Part shown: piece after piece, positions 21,616-32,361 of the stretch
How positions within the stretch are numbered: the stretch's first letter is position 1
How the letters are laid out: each line of letters starts with the position of its first letter
Source: Rhodospirillales bacterium
GTDB lineage: Bacteria > Pseudomonadota > Alphaproteobacteria > Rhodospirillales > WMHbin7
Direction of reading: 5' to 3'
Assembly: GCA_016215555.1 (NCBI GenBank)
Contig: JACRJC010000041.1
Location: forward strand, 1-56,856
Length of the DNA: 56,856 bases
Translations under genes and position numbers: made by a program
Notes under the pieces: generated by a model
Told to the model about the DNA's origin: nothing
Seen by the model: the letters and a program-made list of their open reading frames with translations, nothing else
The model's database searches: none

Positions 21616-22736
21616 GCTTCGGCGGACGCACCGATCGCAGCATTGTCGGACGCTGGTGGTGGACGGTCGATCGCTGGACCTTGGCCGCCCTGTTCGTCTT
21701 GATCGGTACCGGCCTGTTCCTGACCTTGGCCGCCAGTCCCTCGGTGGCGACCAGAATAGGCGCCGATAGTTTTCATTTCGTGCGCCGCCAGTTCATTTTC
21801 CTGTTGCCGGCGGTCGTGGTCATTTTGATGGTCTCGATGCTCGACGTCAAAAGCGTGCGCCGTCTGGCCGTGATCGGCTTTCTGGGCTCGCTGGTCCTGA
21901 TGGCGCTGACCTTGATCGTCGGCCCCGAAATCAAGGGGGCGACGCGATGGCTCAATCTGGCCGGTCTGACGATCCAGCCTTCGGAATTCATGAAACCCAC
22001 TTTCGCCGTCACCATCGCCTGGCTGTTCGCGGCCCAGAAATCGGCGTCCGAGATGCCCGGCAACTGGATCGCCGGCGGTCTGTTCGTGGTGACAGCAGGG
22101 CTCTTGTTGTTGCAGCCCGATGTCGGCATGACGCTGGTCACGTCGGCCGTCTTCTTCGCCGAATTCTTCCTGGCCGGCCTGTCAATGATCTGGGTGGCGA
22201 TGTTCGCGCTGCTGGGCTGCGGCGGCGTTGTCGGCGCCTATTTCCTGTTCCCGCATGTGCAAAGCCGCGTCCAGCGCTTTCTCGACCCGCAATCGGGTGA
22301 CAGCTATCAGGTGATGACGGCGATGCAGGCTTTCGGCAATGGCGGACTGTGGGGACGCGGCCCCGGCGAGGGCAGCATCAAGGAATCCTTGCCCGACGCC
22401 CACACCGATTTCATTCTGGCGGTGGCGGGCGAAGAGTTCGGCCTGTTCCTGTGCCTGTTCGTGGTGGCGCTGTTTGCCTTCATCGTGCTGCGCGGTTTCG
22501 CCCGCATGTATCGTGAGGAAAGCCTGTTTGTGCTGCTGGCGGTATCCGGCCTGCTGGTCCAGTTCGGCCTGCAGGCGGTGGTCAACATGGCCTCGACCCT
22601 GCATCTGATGCCGACCAAGGGCATGACGCTGCCCTTCATTTCCTATGGCGGCTCGTCGATGCTGGCGCTGGCGCTGGGCATGGGCATGATGCTGGCCCTA
22701 TCGCGCAAGCGCTTCACGGGCGGAGGCTGGTCGTGA
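21612..22736 (+). CDS. ftsW: Peptidoglycan glycosyltransferase FtsW
   Basis: A 374-aa SEDS-family polymerase working with FtsI at the septum. About ten TM helices are visible. Signatures are GLTIQPSEFMKP, the large periplasmic loop with GRGPGEGSIKESLPDAHTDF (catalytic Asp in this region), and the C-terminal MPTKGMTLPFISYGGSS. It overlaps murD by 4 bases and murG by 4 (GTGA). Confidence 0.95.
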   Translation: MSFGGRTDRSIVGRWWWTVDRWTLAALFVLIGTGLFLTLAASPSVATRIGADSFHFVRRQFIFLLPAVVVILMVSMLDVKSVRRLAVIGFLGSLVLMALTLIVGPEIKGATRWLNLAGLTIQPSEFMKPTFAVTIAWLFAAQKSASEMPGNWIAGGLFVVTAGLLLLQPDVGMTLVTSAVFFAEFFLAGLSMIWVAMFALLGCGGVVGAYFLFPHVQSRVQRFLDPQSGDSYQVMTAMQAFGNGGLWGRGPGEGSIKESLPDAHTDFILAVAGEEFGLFLCLFVVALFAFIVLRGFARMYREESLFVLLAVSGLLVQFGLQAVVNMASTLHLMPTKGMTLPFISYGGSSMLALALGMGMMLALSRKRFTGGGWS

Positions 22737-23851
22737 GCCATGGGCCTGCACCGCTGATTCTGCTGACCGCCGGCGGCACCGGCGGACATGTCTTTCCCGC
22801 CGAAGCGCTGGCCGGGGAATTGATGAAGCGTGGCTGCCGGCTGGCCTTCGTCACCGACCGGCGCGGCCAGGCCTATGGCGGCGTGCTGGGCGGCATCGAA
22901 ACCTTTCGCGTTCGCGCCGGCGGCATTGCCGGGCGCGGCTTATCGGCGCGCATCCTGGCCGCCATTGATCTGGGGCTGGGCAGTCTTCAGGCCATGGCGT
23001 TGCTGCTGCGGCTGAAGCCATCGGTGGTCGTCGGGTTCGGAGGCTATGCCTCGCTGCCCGCCATGCTGGCGGCTTGGTTGCTGCGTCTGCCGTCGATGCT
23101 GCATGAGCAAAACGCCGTGCTGGGTCGGGCCAACCGCCTGCTGGCATCCAAGGTCAAGCGCATCGCCGCCTCGTTTTCTCATGTCCGCTTCCTCGATCAA
23201 GCCGACTCTCGGGTGAAACGCACCGGAATGCCGGTCCGTCCTGCCATTCTGGCCGAGCGCGGCAAGCCCTATCCGCCCATCGTCGAGAACGGCCCCTTGT
23301 CGATTCTGGTCATGGGCGGCAGCCAGGGCGCCAAGGCCCTGTCCGAAATTGTGCCCGATGCGCTGTCGCGTTTACCCGACGGTTTGCGCTCGCGCCTGAA
23401 GATCAGCCAGCAAAGCCGCCCCGAATCCTTGGCGGTGTCGCGCGCTTGCTACATGCGGGCCGGCATCGACGCGGTGTGCGAACCCTTTTTCGCCGATATT
23501 CCCGCCCGTCTGGCCTCGGCGCATCTGGTCATCTCGCGGGCTGGCGCCTCCAGCGTCGCCGAGATCGCCTGCGTCGGCCGCCCAGCCCTGCTGATTCCCT
23601 ATCCTCACGCCATCGACGACCACCAGACCGGCAATGCCCAGGAGTTGGACGAGGCCGGCGGCGGCTGGCTGATGCGCGAGGAAAACTTGTCGGCGGAAAG
23701 TCTGGCCGGGCGCTTGGCGCAGATCTTATCGAACCCGGGAACCCTGGCCCGCTCGGCAGCCTGCGCCCAGGCGGTGGGCGAACCGCTGGCGGCCAAAAGA
23801 CTGGCCGACCTGGTTCTGGAACTGATTCCTCATTTCTCGGAGGTCAAGTGA
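22733..23851 (+). CDS. murG: MurG, lipid II synthase
   Basis: A 372-aa GT-B glycosyltransferase adding GlcNAc to lipid I on the inner membrane face. The first glycine loop is [16 protein letters not shown], then [12 protein letters not shown] and [11 protein letters not shown], with [10 protein letters not shown] in the nucleotide-binding domain. The start is GTG within the ftsW stop (GTGA). Its stop TGA shares one base with the murC ATG. Length is normal. Confidence 0.95.
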   Translation: MSHGPAPLILLTAGGTGGHVFPAEALAGELMKRGCRLAFVTDRRGQAYGGVLGGIETFRVRAGGIAGRGLSARILAAIDLGLGSLQAMALLLRLKPSVVVGFGGYASLPAMLAAWLLRLPSMLHEQNAVLGRANRLLASKVKRIAASFSHVRFLDQADSRVKRTGMPVRPAILAERGKPYPPIVENGPLSILVMGGSQGAKALSEIVPDALSRLPDGLRSRLKISQQSRPESLAVSRACYMRAGIDAVCEPFFADIPARLASAHLVISRAGASSVAEIACVGRPALLIPYPHAIDDHQTGNAQELDEAGGGWLMREENLSAESLAGRLAQILSNPGTLARSAACAQAVGEPLAAKRLADLVLELIPHFSEVK

Positions 23852-25275
23852 TGCGCACGCTGCCCCTTTCCATCGGCACGCTGCATTTCGTGGGCATCGG
23901 CGGCATCGGCATGAGCGGCATCGCCGAGATTCTGCACAATCTCGGCTATACGGTTCAGGGCAGCGACGTGGCCGAGAACGCCAATGTCAGGCGCCTGTCG
24001 GAACTGGGGGTCAAGGTCTATATCGGCCATGACGGGTTGCATCTGGGCGACGCGCATGTGGTGGTGATCTCGTCGGCGGTCAAAGCCGACAATCCCGAAG
24101 TGGTGGCGGCCAGGGCCCGCCTGATCCCCGTCGTCAAGCGGGCCGAGATGCTGGGCGAGCTGATGCGCCTGAAATGGGCCATCGCGGTGGCGGGCACGCA
24201 CGGCAAGACCACAACCACCTCGATGGTGGCGGCGATGCTGGACGGAGCCGGCTATGATCCCACGGTCATCAACGGCGGCATCATCAACGCCTACGGCACC
24301 AATGCCCGGCTGGGCGGCGGCGAATGGATGGTGGTCGAGGCCGACGAGTCCGACGGCACCTTCCTGAAGCTGCCGGCCACCATCGCCGTGGTCACCAATA
24401 TGGATCCCGAACATCTCGATCATTGGGGCAGTTTCGAGCGCATCAAGGAAGGCTTCGCCCATTTCGTCGAGAACATCCCCTTCTACGGTTTCGCCACCTT
24501 GTGCATCGACCATGCCGAAGTGCAGGCGATGATCCCCCGCGTTTCCGACCGGCGCATCATCACCTATGGCTTCAGCCCCCAGGCCGATGTGCGGGCGCTG
24601 AACTTGCGCCTGGGCACGTCGGGGGCCAAGTTCGACGTCCTGGTCGCCGACCGTCAAAGCGGCTCGTCGCGCCTGATCGCCGATGTGCGGCTGCCCATGT
24701 TCGGCGAGCACAATGTCCAGAATTCGCTGGCCGCCATCGCCATCGCCACGGAAATGAATTTCGATGACGAGGTCATCAAGAAATCGCTGGCCGGTTTCTC
24801 GGGCGTCAAGCGCCGCTTTACCCGCACCGGCGAGGCGCTGGGCATCACCGTCATCGACGATTACGGCCACCATCCGGTCGAGATCGCCGCCGTTCTGAAG
24901 GCGGCCCGTTCGGCCACCTCGGGCAGCGTGATCGCCGTCGTGCAGCCGCATCGCTATTCGCGCCTGGCCAATCTGTTCGAGGAATTCTGCACCTGCTTCA
25001 ACGACGCCGATTGCGTCATCGTGGCCGACGTCTATGCCGCCGGCGAAAGCCCCGTCGAGGGCATGGGCAAGGACGCCCTGGTGGCGGGCCTGCTGTCGCA
25101 TGGGCATCGGCGCGTCATGGCGCTGCCGGGGCCCAAGGAACTGGCGGCAATGGTTCGCGACATGGCAAGACCCGGCGACATGGTGGTGTGCCTGGGGGCT
25201 GGCAATATCTCGGCCTGGGCCAATGCCCTGCCCGGCGAGTTGGAAAGCCTGGGCGACAAGAAGGGGGGTGCCTGA
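23851..25275 (+). CDS. murC: UDP-MurNAc:L-alanine ligase
   Basis: A 474-aa Mur ligase catalysing the first peptide addition. The N-terminus has [17 protein letters not shown], the ATP loop is [15 protein letters not shown], and [10 protein letters not shown] and the C-terminal [10 protein letters not shown] complete the set. The ATG at 23851 shares a base with the murG stop. An upstream in-frame extension reads through murG and is rejected. Confidence 0.95.
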   Translation: MRTLPLSIGTLHFVGIGGIGMSGIAEILHNLGYTVQGSDVAENANVRRLSELGVKVYIGHDGLHLGDAHVVVISSAVKADNPEVVAARARLIPVVKRAEMLGELMRLKWAIAVAGTHGKTTTTSMVAAMLDGAGYDPTVINGGIINAYGTNARLGGGEWMVVEADESDGTFLKLPATIAVVTNMDPEHLDHWGSFERIKEGFAHFVENIPFYGFATLCIDHAEVQAMIPRVSDRRIITYGFSPQADVRALNLRLGTSGAKFDVLVADRQSGSSRLIADVRLPMFGEHNVQNSLAAIAIATEMNFDDEVIKKSLAGFSGVKRRFTRTGEALGITVIDDYGHHPVEIAAVLKAARSATSGSVIAVVQPHRYSRLANLFEEFCTCFNDADCVIVADVYAAGESPVEGMGKDALVAGLLSHGHRRVMALPGPKELAAMVRDMARPGDMVVCLGAGNISAWANALPGELESLGDKKGGA

Positions 25276-26198
25276 TGGCCGCAGCCGCACGCAAAAGTGA
25301 CAGCCTGATCGAACGCCTGCCGCCGACCCGAGGGCGGTTGGAAGCCGGCGCGCCTTTGGGCGCTCAAACCTGGTTCGGCGCCGGCGGTCACGCGGAAATA
25401 TTGTTCAAGCCCGAAGACCGCGACGATCTGTCCGATTTTCTAAAGGGCCTGCCCCGCGATGTGCCGGTGACCGTGATCGGCATCGGTTCCAACGTGCTGA
25501 TCCGCGACGGCGGTATCGAGGGCGTGGTCATCCGATTGGGCAAGGCCTTCGGCAACGCCGCCACCATCGGGCTGGAAGTCCATTGCGGGGCGGCGGCGCT
25601 GGACGCCAATGTGGCCCGCGTGGCTCAGCAGGCGGGCATCGCCGGATTGGAGTTCCTGGTCGGCATTCCGGGCTCGGTCGGCGGCGCCATCGTCATGAAC
25701 GCCGGGGCTTACGGGGCAGAAATCAAGGATGTCTTCGTCTCGGCCGAGGCCGTGGATATGCGGGGCGCCATTCATGTCGTCGATGGCAACGCGCTGGCCT
25801 TCAGCTATCGCCATTCCAAGGCGCCGGGCGATTGGATCTTCACCAGCGCCGTTCTGCGCGGAACCCCCGGCAATCCCGACGTCATCGAGGCGCGCATGAA
25901 CGAGATTCGTTCCAAGCGCGACGACGCCCAACCCTTGAAGACCCGCACCGGCGGTTCGACCTTCAAGAATCCGCCGGGCCAGAAGGCCTGGGAGCTGATC
26001 GACAAGGCGGGCTGCCGAGGTCTGAAGCGGGGCGGGGCCATGGTTTCGGTCAAGCACTGCAATTTCCTGATTAATATCGGCGGCGCCACGGCCTCCGATC
26101 TCGAGGATCTGGGCGAGGAGGTGCGGGCTCGCGTCAAGGACGCCAGCGGCATCGAGTTGCAATGGGAAATACGCCGCTTGGGCAGGAGGCTTGCATGA
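25275..26198 (+). CDS. murB: UDP-N-acetylenolpyruvoylglucosamine reductase
   Basis: A 307-aa FAD enzyme reducing UDP-GlcNAc-enolpyruvate to UDP-MurNAc. FAD-binding motifs are GIGSNVLIRDGG and GIPGSVGGAIVMNAGAYG. The catalytic serine lies in TGGSTFKNPPG, and a C-terminal Glu in IELQWEI. It is the shorter class lacking the extra loop of E. coli MurB. The ATG shares one base with the murC stop. Confidence 0.95.
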   Translation: MAAAARKSDSLIERLPPTRGRLEAGAPLGAQTWFGAGGHAEILFKPEDRDDLSDFLKGLPRDVPVTVIGIGSNVLIRDGGIEGVVIRLGKAFGNAATIGLEVHCGAAALDANVARVAQQAGIAGLEFLVGIPGSVGGAIVMNAGAYGAEIKDVFVSAEAVDMRGAIHVVDGNALAFSYRHSKAPGDWIFTSAVLRGTPGNPDVIEARMNEIRSKRDDAQPLKTRTGGSTFKNPPGQKAWELIDKAGCRGLKRGGAMVSVKHCNFLINIGGATASDLEDLGEEVRARVKDASGIELQWEIRRLGRRLA

Positions 26199-27106
26199 GC
26201 CAGCGCGTCGCCGTTCTGATGGGCGGATGGTCGGCCGAGCGCGAAGTCTCGCTCAATTCCGGCGCTTCGGTGGTCAAGGCGCTGATGAATTCCGGTTATC
26301 AGGTTACGGCCATCGATGTCCAGCGCGACATTGCGCAATTGCTGACCCGTTTGTTCCCGCGTCCCGACGTGGTATTCAACGCCCTGCACGGGCGCTTCGG
26401 CGAAGACGGCTGCATCCAGGGCATTTTGAATATCCTGGAGATTCCCTATACCCATTCCGGTCTTCTGGCTTCGGCCCTGGCCATGGACAAGCCCGCCGCC
26501 AAGAAAGTGTTCGCCAGCGCCGGCATTCCCATCGCCGAATCGGTGATGGCGAGCCGCGAAATCCTGATCCAGGGCGATCCCATTCCAAGACCCTACGTCA
26601 TCAAGCCGTCGAACGAGGGTTCCAGCGTCGGCGTGCGCATCGTCATGCCGGGCGACAATGTGCATCTGTTCGAGGAAACCAGTTGGCCCTACGGCAGCAG
26701 CGTGATGGTCGAGCGCTATGTTCCGGGCCGCGAGCTGACGGTGGCGGTGATGGGAGACAAGGCGCTGGGTTGCCTTGAAATCAGGCCCAAGCAGGGTTTC
26801 TACGACTATGCCAACAAATATACCGACGGCAAAGCCGATCACATCGTTCCCGCCCCCATCCCCAAGCCGGTCTATGACGAAGTCTGCCGCCTGGCCGTGC
26901 TGGCCCATCAATGTTTGGGCTGCCGAGGCGTTTCGCGTTCCGACTTTCGCTATGACGAAGCCAAGGGCGAGTTGATCATTCTGGAAACCAACACCCAGCC
27001 CGGCATGACCAGCCTGTCCCTGGTGCCGGAAATCGCCCAATACGCCGGAATCTCATTCCCGCAACTCGTCGACTGGATGGTCAAGGAGGCGCGATGCGAC
27101 GCTTGA
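26195..27106 (+). CDS. ddl: D-alanine--D-alanine ligase
   Basis: A 303-aa ATP-grasp ligase supplying D-Ala-D-Ala to MurF. It begins VAVLMGGWSAEREVSLNSG, has HGRFGEDGCIQG, the ATP-grasp VIKPSNEGSSVGV, and the metal-ligand end ETNTQPGMTS. The ATG at 26195 follows GGAGG and overlaps the murB stop (ATGA). An ATG 11 codons upstream is less likely. It overlaps ftsQ by 13 bases. Confidence 0.95.
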   Translation: MSQRVAVLMGGWSAEREVSLNSGASVVKALMNSGYQVTAIDVQRDIAQLLTRLFPRPDVVFNALHGRFGEDGCIQGILNILEIPYTHSGLLASALAMDKPAAKKVFASAGIPIAESVMASREILIQGDPIPRPYVIKPSNEGSSVGVRIVMPGDNVHLFEETSWPYGSSVMVERYVPGRELTVAVMGDKALGCLEIRPKQGFYDYANKYTDGKADHIVPAPIPKPVYDEVCRLAVLAHQCLGCRGVSRSDFRYDEAKGELIILETNTQPGMTSLSLVPEIAQYAGISFPQLVDWMVKEARCDA

Positions 27107-27969
27107 AGAAACAAGAACCGCCGGCTCAGAACCAGCGCCGCCAGCCGCCCAAGCGCCGCTGGCTGAAACCGATGCTGGCCGGGGGCGCCGTGGTGACGGT
27201 GGTCAGCCTGATCGGAGCTGGCCTGTGGTGGCTGGACCGCGAAGGCCATATTCGCCGCGCCCACCGCCTGACGATCGAAAACCTGACCGCAGCCAGCGCT
27301 GATCTGGGTCTGGTGGTGGCCGACATCACCGTCGAGGGCCGCAAGCGCCAGGACACCGAGGCGCTGTTGAAGGCGTTGGGATTGAATCGCGGCGACGCCA
27401 TTCTGTCGGCCGATCTGGAAATGATGCGCCGTCGCCTGGAAACCTTGCCCTGGGTCAGCGAAGCCATCGTCGAGCGTCGGCTGCCGGGCCGCCTGCATGT
27501 CCGTCTGGCCGAGCGCGAGCCCATGGCGCTGTGGCAGCGAAACGGTCAATTCGTGCTGGTGGATCGCCAAGGCGCCGAGATCGGCCCCGATCTGACCGGC
27601 GAATTCCAGCATCTGCCCGTCATTGTCGGAGCCGATGCGCCAAGCCATGCCGGCGCCCTGTTCGCGGCCCTTTCCGCCGAGCCGGCGCTGGCGCCGCGCG
27701 TCAAGGCGGCGGTGCGCGTCGGCGGGCGGCGCTGGAACCTGAAGCTGGACGATATCGCAAGCGGCATCGATGTGCGTCTGCCCGAGGCGCAGACGGCAGC
27801 CGCCTGGACCCGGCTGGCCAGGCTCGAGCGCGACTACCAGTTGCTGGAACGCAATCTGATGATGATCGATCTGCGCCTGCCCGACCGTCTGGTGGTGGGA
27901 GCGCCGGAAGATGCCGCGGTCGATCCCAAGGCCGTCAAGAAAAACAAGCCGCACGACAAGGATGCCTGA
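27094..27969 (+). CDS. ftsQ: Cell division protein FtsQ
   Basis: A 291-aa bitopic division protein. A Lys/Arg/Gln-rich cytoplasmic tail (residues 1-26) is followed by a TM helix (about 28-48), then a POTRA domain (ITVEGRKRQDTEALLKALG) and the FtsQ beta domain (LPWVSEAIVERRLPGRLHV). It links FtsL/FtsB to the divisome. It lies between ddl and ftsA, overlapping both or nearly so. Confidence 0.93.
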   Translation: MRRLKKQEPPAQNQRRQPPKRRWLKPMLAGGAVVTVVSLIGAGLWWLDREGHIRRAHRLTIENLTAASADLGLVVADITVEGRKRQDTEALLKALGLNRGDAILSADLEMMRRRLETLPWVSEAIVERRLPGRLHVRLAEREPMALWQRNGQFVLVDRQGAEIGPDLTGEFQHLPVIVGADAPSHAGALFAALSAEPALAPRVKAAVRVGGRRWNLKLDDIASGIDVRLPEAQTAAAWTRLARLERDYQLLERNLMMIDLRLPDRLVVGAPEDAAVDPKAVKKNKPHDKDA

Positions 27970-27973
27970 ACGC

Positions 27974-29227
27974 ATGGCCAAGCCGCGCCCCAGAAACGGA
28001 TTGATCGCCGCCCTCGATGTGGGGACGACCAAGATTTGCTGCTTCATCGCTCGCGTGCAAGATGACGGCGCCATCAAGATCGTCGGCATCGGCCATCAGG
28101 TTTCCCGGGGCATGCGGGCCGGTCTGGTCGTCGATATGGAGAATGCCGAGACCCAGGTCCGCCAGGCCGTCGAAGCCGCCGAAGACATGGCCGGCGAGCG
28201 CATCGGCCAGGTGGTGCTGGGCTTCACCGGCGGCCAGCCGCAGTCGCGCCATGTCGATATCGACGTCTCGGTGGCTGGTCACGAGGTCAATGATTCCGAC
28301 ATTCGGCGTATGCTGGATCATGCCCGCCAGCAGCCCGCCGAAAGTTCCGACCGCGAGGTCGTGCATTGCATTCCGCTGGGCTTTCGTCTGGACGGCAGCG
28401 AAGGCATCCGCGATCCCCGCGGCATGTATGGCGAAAAGCTGGGGGTCGGCGTGCATCTGGTTACCGCCGCTTCCGGCGGCCTGAAGAATCTGTCGTCCGT
28501 TGTGGCCAGAGGGCATCTGGACATCGAATCCCTGGTGGCCGCCCCCTATGCGGCCGGCCTAGCGGCCTTGGTCGATGACGAGAAGGAATTGGGGGCGACG
28601 CTCGTCGATATGGGCGGCGGCACCACCACCATCGCCGTCTTTCTGAACGGCGAGGTCATTCACATCGAGGCCCTGCCGGTGGGCGGCGGCCATGTCACCA
28701 ACGATATCGCGCGCGGGCTCTCGACGCCGCTGTCGCAGGCCGAGCGCCTGAAGACCCTGTATGGCAGTTGCATGCCCTCGGCCGCCGACGACCGCGAGAT
28801 GCTGCGCGTCCCCCTGGTCGGCGAGGAAGAAGATCAAGCTCCGGCCCAGGTGCCGCGCTCGATGCTGGTGCAGATCGTGAGGCCCAGGGTCGAGGAGACC
28901 TTCGAATTGGTGCGCAGCCATCTGGAAGCGCAGGGCATGGATCGGGTGGCGGGAAGGCGCGTCGTGCTGGTGGGCGGCGCCAGCCAGCTTTCGGGCGTGC
29001 GCGAATTGGCCAGCCAAGTGCTGGACAAGCAGGTGCGCATGGGCAAGCCGCAAGGTTTCGCAGGCCTGGCCGAGGCGACCGGGGGGCCGGCCTTCGCCGT
29101 CGCCGCCGGCCTGCTGCGCTATGGGGCCAGCAGCCTGGCGGCCCAGCCGGAGAAGAGTTCCAAACAAAATGTTGCGTCCGCAGGCACATTCGGACGCTTC
29201 GGACAGTGGTTGAGGGAAAATTTTTAA
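27974..29227 (+). CDS. ftsA: Cell division protein FtsA
   Basis: About 417 aa. It is an actin-like ATPase that tethers FtsZ to the membrane. The phosphate-1 motif is ALDVGTTKICC, phosphate-2 is LVDMGGGTTTIAVF, and the adenosine motif is VLVGGASQLSG. The C-terminal GRFGQWLRENF is the expected amphipathic membrane-targeting helix. Two starts are possible, ATG 27962 or ATG 27974. The second, giving MAKPRPRNG, has AAGGA at a long spacing and matches family starts better. Confidence 0.95.
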   Translation: MAKPRPRNGLIAALDVGTTKICCFIARVQDDGAIKIVGIGHQVSRGMRAGLVVDMENAETQVRQAVEAAEDMAGERIGQVVLGFTGGQPQSRHVDIDVSVAGHEVNDSDIRRMLDHARQQPAESSDREVVHCIPLGFRLDGSEGIRDPRGMYGEKLGVGVHLVTAASGGLKNLSSVVARGHLDIESLVAAPYAAGLAALVDDEKELGATLVDMGGGTTTIAVFLNGEVIHIEALPVGGGHVTNDIARGLSTPLSQAERLKTLYGSCMPSAADDREMLRVPLVGEEEDQAPAQVPRSMLVQIVRPRVEETFELVRSHLEAQGMDRVAGRRVVLVGGASQLSGVRELASQVLDKQVRMGKPQGFAGLAEATGGPAFAVAAGLLRYGASSLAAQPEKSSKQNVASAGTFGRFGQWLRENF

Positions 29228-29281
29228 CTTTTAGCTTTTAAGCTGTGCCGGTTGATCCGGCGCTTTGCAGGAGGTTGAATA

Positions 29282-30913
29282 ATGGCGATCAATTTCAGTT
29301 CCTTGCCCAAGGGGCAGCCCGAGCTTAAGCCGCGCATCGTCGTCATCGGCGTGGGCGGAGCGGGCGGCAACGCGGTCAACAACATGATCCTGTCGGGCCT
29401 GGAGGGCGTCGAATTCGTTGTCGCCAACACCGATGCCCAGGCTTTGTCGCAATCCAAGACCAACCGGCGCATCCAATTGGGCGTCGGCACCACGCAAGGC
29501 TTGGGCGCCGGGTCGCGACCAGATATCGGCAAGGCCGCCGCCGAAGAGGCGATGGAAGAGATTCTGGCCGAGATTTCGGGCAGCAACATGGCCTTCATCA
29601 CGGCGGGCATGGGCGGCGGCACCGGCACCGGAGCGGCGGGCGTCATTGCCAGGGCCGCGCGCGAACAGGGCATTCTGACCGTCGGCGTCATCACCAAGCC
29701 CTTCCAGTTCGAAGGCCATCACCGCATGCGCCTAGCCGAGGGCGGCATCGAGGAACTGGCCGCCATCGTCGATACGCTGATCATCATTCCCAATCAGAAT
29801 CTGTTCCGCGTCGCCAACCAGAAGACCACCTTTGCCGAGGCCTTCAAGATGGCCGACGACGTGTTGTGCTCGGGCGTTCGCGGCGTCACCGACCTGATGG
29901 TGGTGCCGGGTCTCATTAATCTCGATTTCGCCGACATCCGCACCGTCATGGGCGAGATGGGCAAGGCCCATATGGGCACCGGCGAGGCGTCGGGCGAGCG
30001 CCGGGCCTTGGATGCCGCCGAAGCGGCCATCTCGAACCCGTTGCTGGACGATACCTCGATGAAGGGCGCCAAGGGCGTCCTGATCAACATCACCGGCGGC
30101 ACCGATCTGACCCTGTTCGAAGTCGATGAGGCGGCCAACCGCATCCGCGACGAAGCCGACCAGGACGCCAACATCATTTTCGGCTCGACCTTCGACGATG
30201 CGCTGGACGGCAAGATCCGCATTTCGGTGGTGGCGACCGGCATCGATGCCGAGAACGCGGTCAAGGGCAAGCCCAGCGTCTTCGACTTCATCGCCAATCG
30301 TGAACAGCGTCAGGCCAGCGAACCCGTGCATGCGCCCAGCCTGCCCAGGACCACGGTCGTGGCCCCAGCCGCTCCGGCGCCGCAACCGCAGCCGGACTCG
30401 CTGCAGATGCAGACCCGGACCACGGTTTCCATGGCCCGCGCGCAAGAGCCCATGCGGACCACCATGTTGCAGCACGGTCTGGACATCATGGCCCATGATC
30501 CGGCTCCGGCCCAGCCCGCGCTTTCGGTGGAAGCGCCCTATATCCCGCCAGCTCCGGCCATGCTGGAAGACGCGCCCCTGCCCAAGGCTGATCCTTTCGC
30601 CGAAGCGGCGGTGATGAATGGTTCGCTCCAGCAAAAAGCAGGCGCCGAGGAAGAGCGCCTGCCCGATCTGCTGCGCCCCGACCCGGTCAGGGCCGAGCCC
30701 AAACGATCCTCCAGCCTGTTCGGCCTGGTCACCGGCGCTTCCAAACGTCCGCCTGGACCGGCCGCGCAACCGCAGCAGGCTCCGCAGGCGGGTTTGATCC
30801 AGACTTCGCAGCCTCGCCTGGGCGGGCTTGATCCCCTGGATCGGCCCACCTTGTCGAAGGGCGACGAGGACGCACTGGACATCCCGACCTTTCTGCGCCG
30901 CCAAGCCAACTGA
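29282..30913 (+). CDS. ftsZ: Cell division protein FtsZ
   Basis: A 543-aa tubulin-like GTPase forming the Z ring. The signature loop [23 protein letters not shown] near the start and the T7 loop NLDFADI are present. A long Pro/Ala/Gln-rich linker (residues about 335-520) follows the GTPase core, ending in the conserved tail [12 protein letters not shown] that binds FtsA and other partners. The long linker is typical of Alphaproteobacteria. The ATG follows a strong GGAGG. A terminator-like hairpin lies 24 bases after the stop. Confidence 0.97.
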   Translation: MAINFSSLPKGQPELKPRIVVIGVGGAGGNAVNNMILSGLEGVEFVVANTDAQALSQSKTNRRIQLGVGTTQGLGAGSRPDIGKAAAEEAMEEILAEISGSNMAFITAGMGGGTGTGAAGVIARAAREQGILTVGVITKPFQFEGHHRMRLAEGGIEELAAIVDTLIIIPNQNLFRVANQKTTFAEAFKMADDVLCSGVRGVTDLMVVPGLINLDFADIRTVMGEMGKAHMGTGEASGERRALDAAEAAISNPLLDDTSMKGAKGVLINITGGTDLTLFEVDEAANRIRDEADQDANIIFGSTFDDALDGKIRISVVATGIDAENAVKGKPSVFDFIANREQRQASEPVHAPSLPRTTVVAPAAPAPQPQPDSLQMQTRTTVSMARAQEPMRTTMLQHGLDIMAHDPAPAQPALSVEAPYIPPAPAMLEDAPLPKADPFAEAAVMNGSLQQKAGAEEERLPDLLRPDPVRAEPKRSSSLFGLVTGASKRPPGPAAQPQQAPQAGLIQTSQPRLGGLDPLDRPTLSKGDEDALDIPTFLRRQAN

Positions 30914-30936
30914 ATAAGTGCCTGAAAACTGGACCC

Positions 30937-30969
30937 GGCAGCCCAAGCGATTGGGCTGCCGCCTTCTTT
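30937..30969 (+). terminator. Terminator after ftsZ
   Basis: A perfect 10-bp stem, GGCAGCCCAA pairing with TTGGGCTGCC around a GCGA tetraloop (30937-30960), is followed by GCCTTCTTT. The T-run is interrupted, but position and stem strength fit an intrinsic terminator closing the dcw transcript. Confidence 0.75.
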
Positions 30970-31129
30970 ATAACCAATTGATTATGATCGTTGTTCATGG
31001 CGCGAACATCCTTGCGCATCCGTAACAATCCGTAACATGAAGTGATTTGTCCCTGGCCCCAGAGCTTGTTACAAAAACAGCGTGAAAGCGTGCATTTAGT
31101 GGTTCCGGTTTTTCGCAAGGGGTAAGGGC

Positions 31130-32131
31130 ATGTTCGAAGCGATGAGCAAGCGGCAAGGCCAAAACGGCTCCTCCGACTCCGGCTTGAAGCTTTCCGGCCA
31201 TCCCATCAGCCAGCGCACGCTCAAGAATCCCATTTCCTGCACCGGCGTCGGCCTGCATTCCGGCGTCAAGGTGACCATGGCCCTGAAGCCCGCCCCGGCC
31301 GATCACGGCATCGTCTTCAAGCGCACTGACATCGCCGGCAATGGCGCCCTGATCCCGGCCCGCTGGGACATGGTCGATGACACCCGCCTGTGCACCGGCG
31401 TTTCCGCCAACGGCGCCGTGGTGCGCACCATCGAACATCTGATGGCCGCCCTGGCCGGCAGCCGCATCGACAATCTGCTGATCGAAATCTCGGGCCCAGA
31501 AGTGCCGGTCATGGACGGCAGCGCCCATCCCTTCATCTTCCTGATCGACTGCGCCGGCGTGGTCGAGCAGCAAGCATCCCGCCAGGCCATTCGCGTGTTG
31601 CGCCCGATCAAGCTGCAAGACGGCGACCGCGTGGTGTCGCTCGAGCCCGCCGACAATTTCCAGGTCGATCTGGCCATCGATTTCGCAAGCTCGGTCATCC
31701 GCCGTCAGGAAATGCAGGTCGAGGTGACGCCGGGCGCCTTCCGTTCCGAGGTCAGCCGGGCCCGCACGTTCGGTCTCGAACAGGAAGTGGCCATGCTGCG
31801 CGCCGCTGGCCTTGCCAAGGGCGGTTCGCTGGACAATGCCGTGGTCATCGGCGCCGACAACAAGATCCTGAACGAGGAAGGCCTGCGCTACGAGGATGAA
31901 TTCGTGCGCCACAAGGTGCTGGACGCCGTGGGCGACCTCTATCTGGCCGGCCACCCCATTCTGGGCTGCTTCCGTGGCCGCTGCTCGGGCCATGCCATGA
32001 ACAATCTGCTGCTGCGGGCCCTGTTCTCGGACCCCACCGCCTATCGTCTCGAGCCGATGTGCGAGACGCTGGTGGTGCCCGCCGCCGGGGCCGAGCTGCT
32101 GCCGGCCCGCGCCGTCGCCGCCAGGGCTTAG
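31130..32131 (+). CDS. lpxC: UDP-3-O-acyl-N-acetylglucosamine deacetylase
   Basis: A 333-aa zinc deacetylase, the committed step of lipid A synthesis. The N-terminal half has GVGLHSG and TIEHLMAAL (zinc His), the second half [16 protein letters not shown] (zinc His and Asp) and SGHAMNN (catalytic His). It begins with a Ser/Gly-rich extension of about 25 residues. Its place after ftsZ, behind its own intergenic region, is the usual proteobacterial order. Confidence 0.96.
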   Translation: MFEAMSKRQGQNGSSDSGLKLSGHPISQRTLKNPISCTGVGLHSGVKVTMALKPAPADHGIVFKRTDIAGNGALIPARWDMVDDTRLCTGVSANGAVVRTIEHLMAALAGSRIDNLLIEISGPEVPVMDGSAHPFIFLIDCAGVVEQQASRQAIRVLRPIKLQDGDRVVSLEPADNFQVDLAIDFASSVIRRQEMQVEVTPGAFRSEVSRARTFGLEQEVAMLRAAGLAKGGSLDNAVVIGADNKILNEEGLRYEDEFVRHKVLDAVGDLYLAGHPILGCFRGRCSGHAMNNLLLRALFSDPTAYRLEPMCETLVVPAAGAELLPARAVAARA

Positions 32132-32361
32132 CCTACACTCAAGCGCCGTGCGGGGCTGCGCCCCTCGGCTCACGCGCCCGCCTGCAGTGCAGGCCGACAT
32201 TTTGTCGGTCCGCAAAGCGGACAGGCGCGCGGTCCTTTGGACCTACTCGCTTCGCTCGATTTATAAGCACTCAAGCGCCGCTCCGGCTCTGCCCGCAAAC
32301 AAGCGGTAGACAGCCCCGCCTGTTTGCGCTCTACAATGCGCCCGTTAGGAAAGGGGAACCC
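32132..32361. repeat. GC-rich intergenic repeats before the TPR gene
   Basis: ACTCAAGCGCCG occurs at about 32139 and again at 32270, followed in the first copy by GGGGCTGCGCCCCTCGGCTC and ACGCGCC, matching the block between glmM and thiD (10722-10761). Short hairpins such as GCCTGCAGTGCAGGC and TTTGTCGGTCCGCAAAGCGG lie between. No gene is supported. AGGAAAGGGGAACCC before 32362 serves as the TPR gene's ribosome-binding site. Confidence 0.5.
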
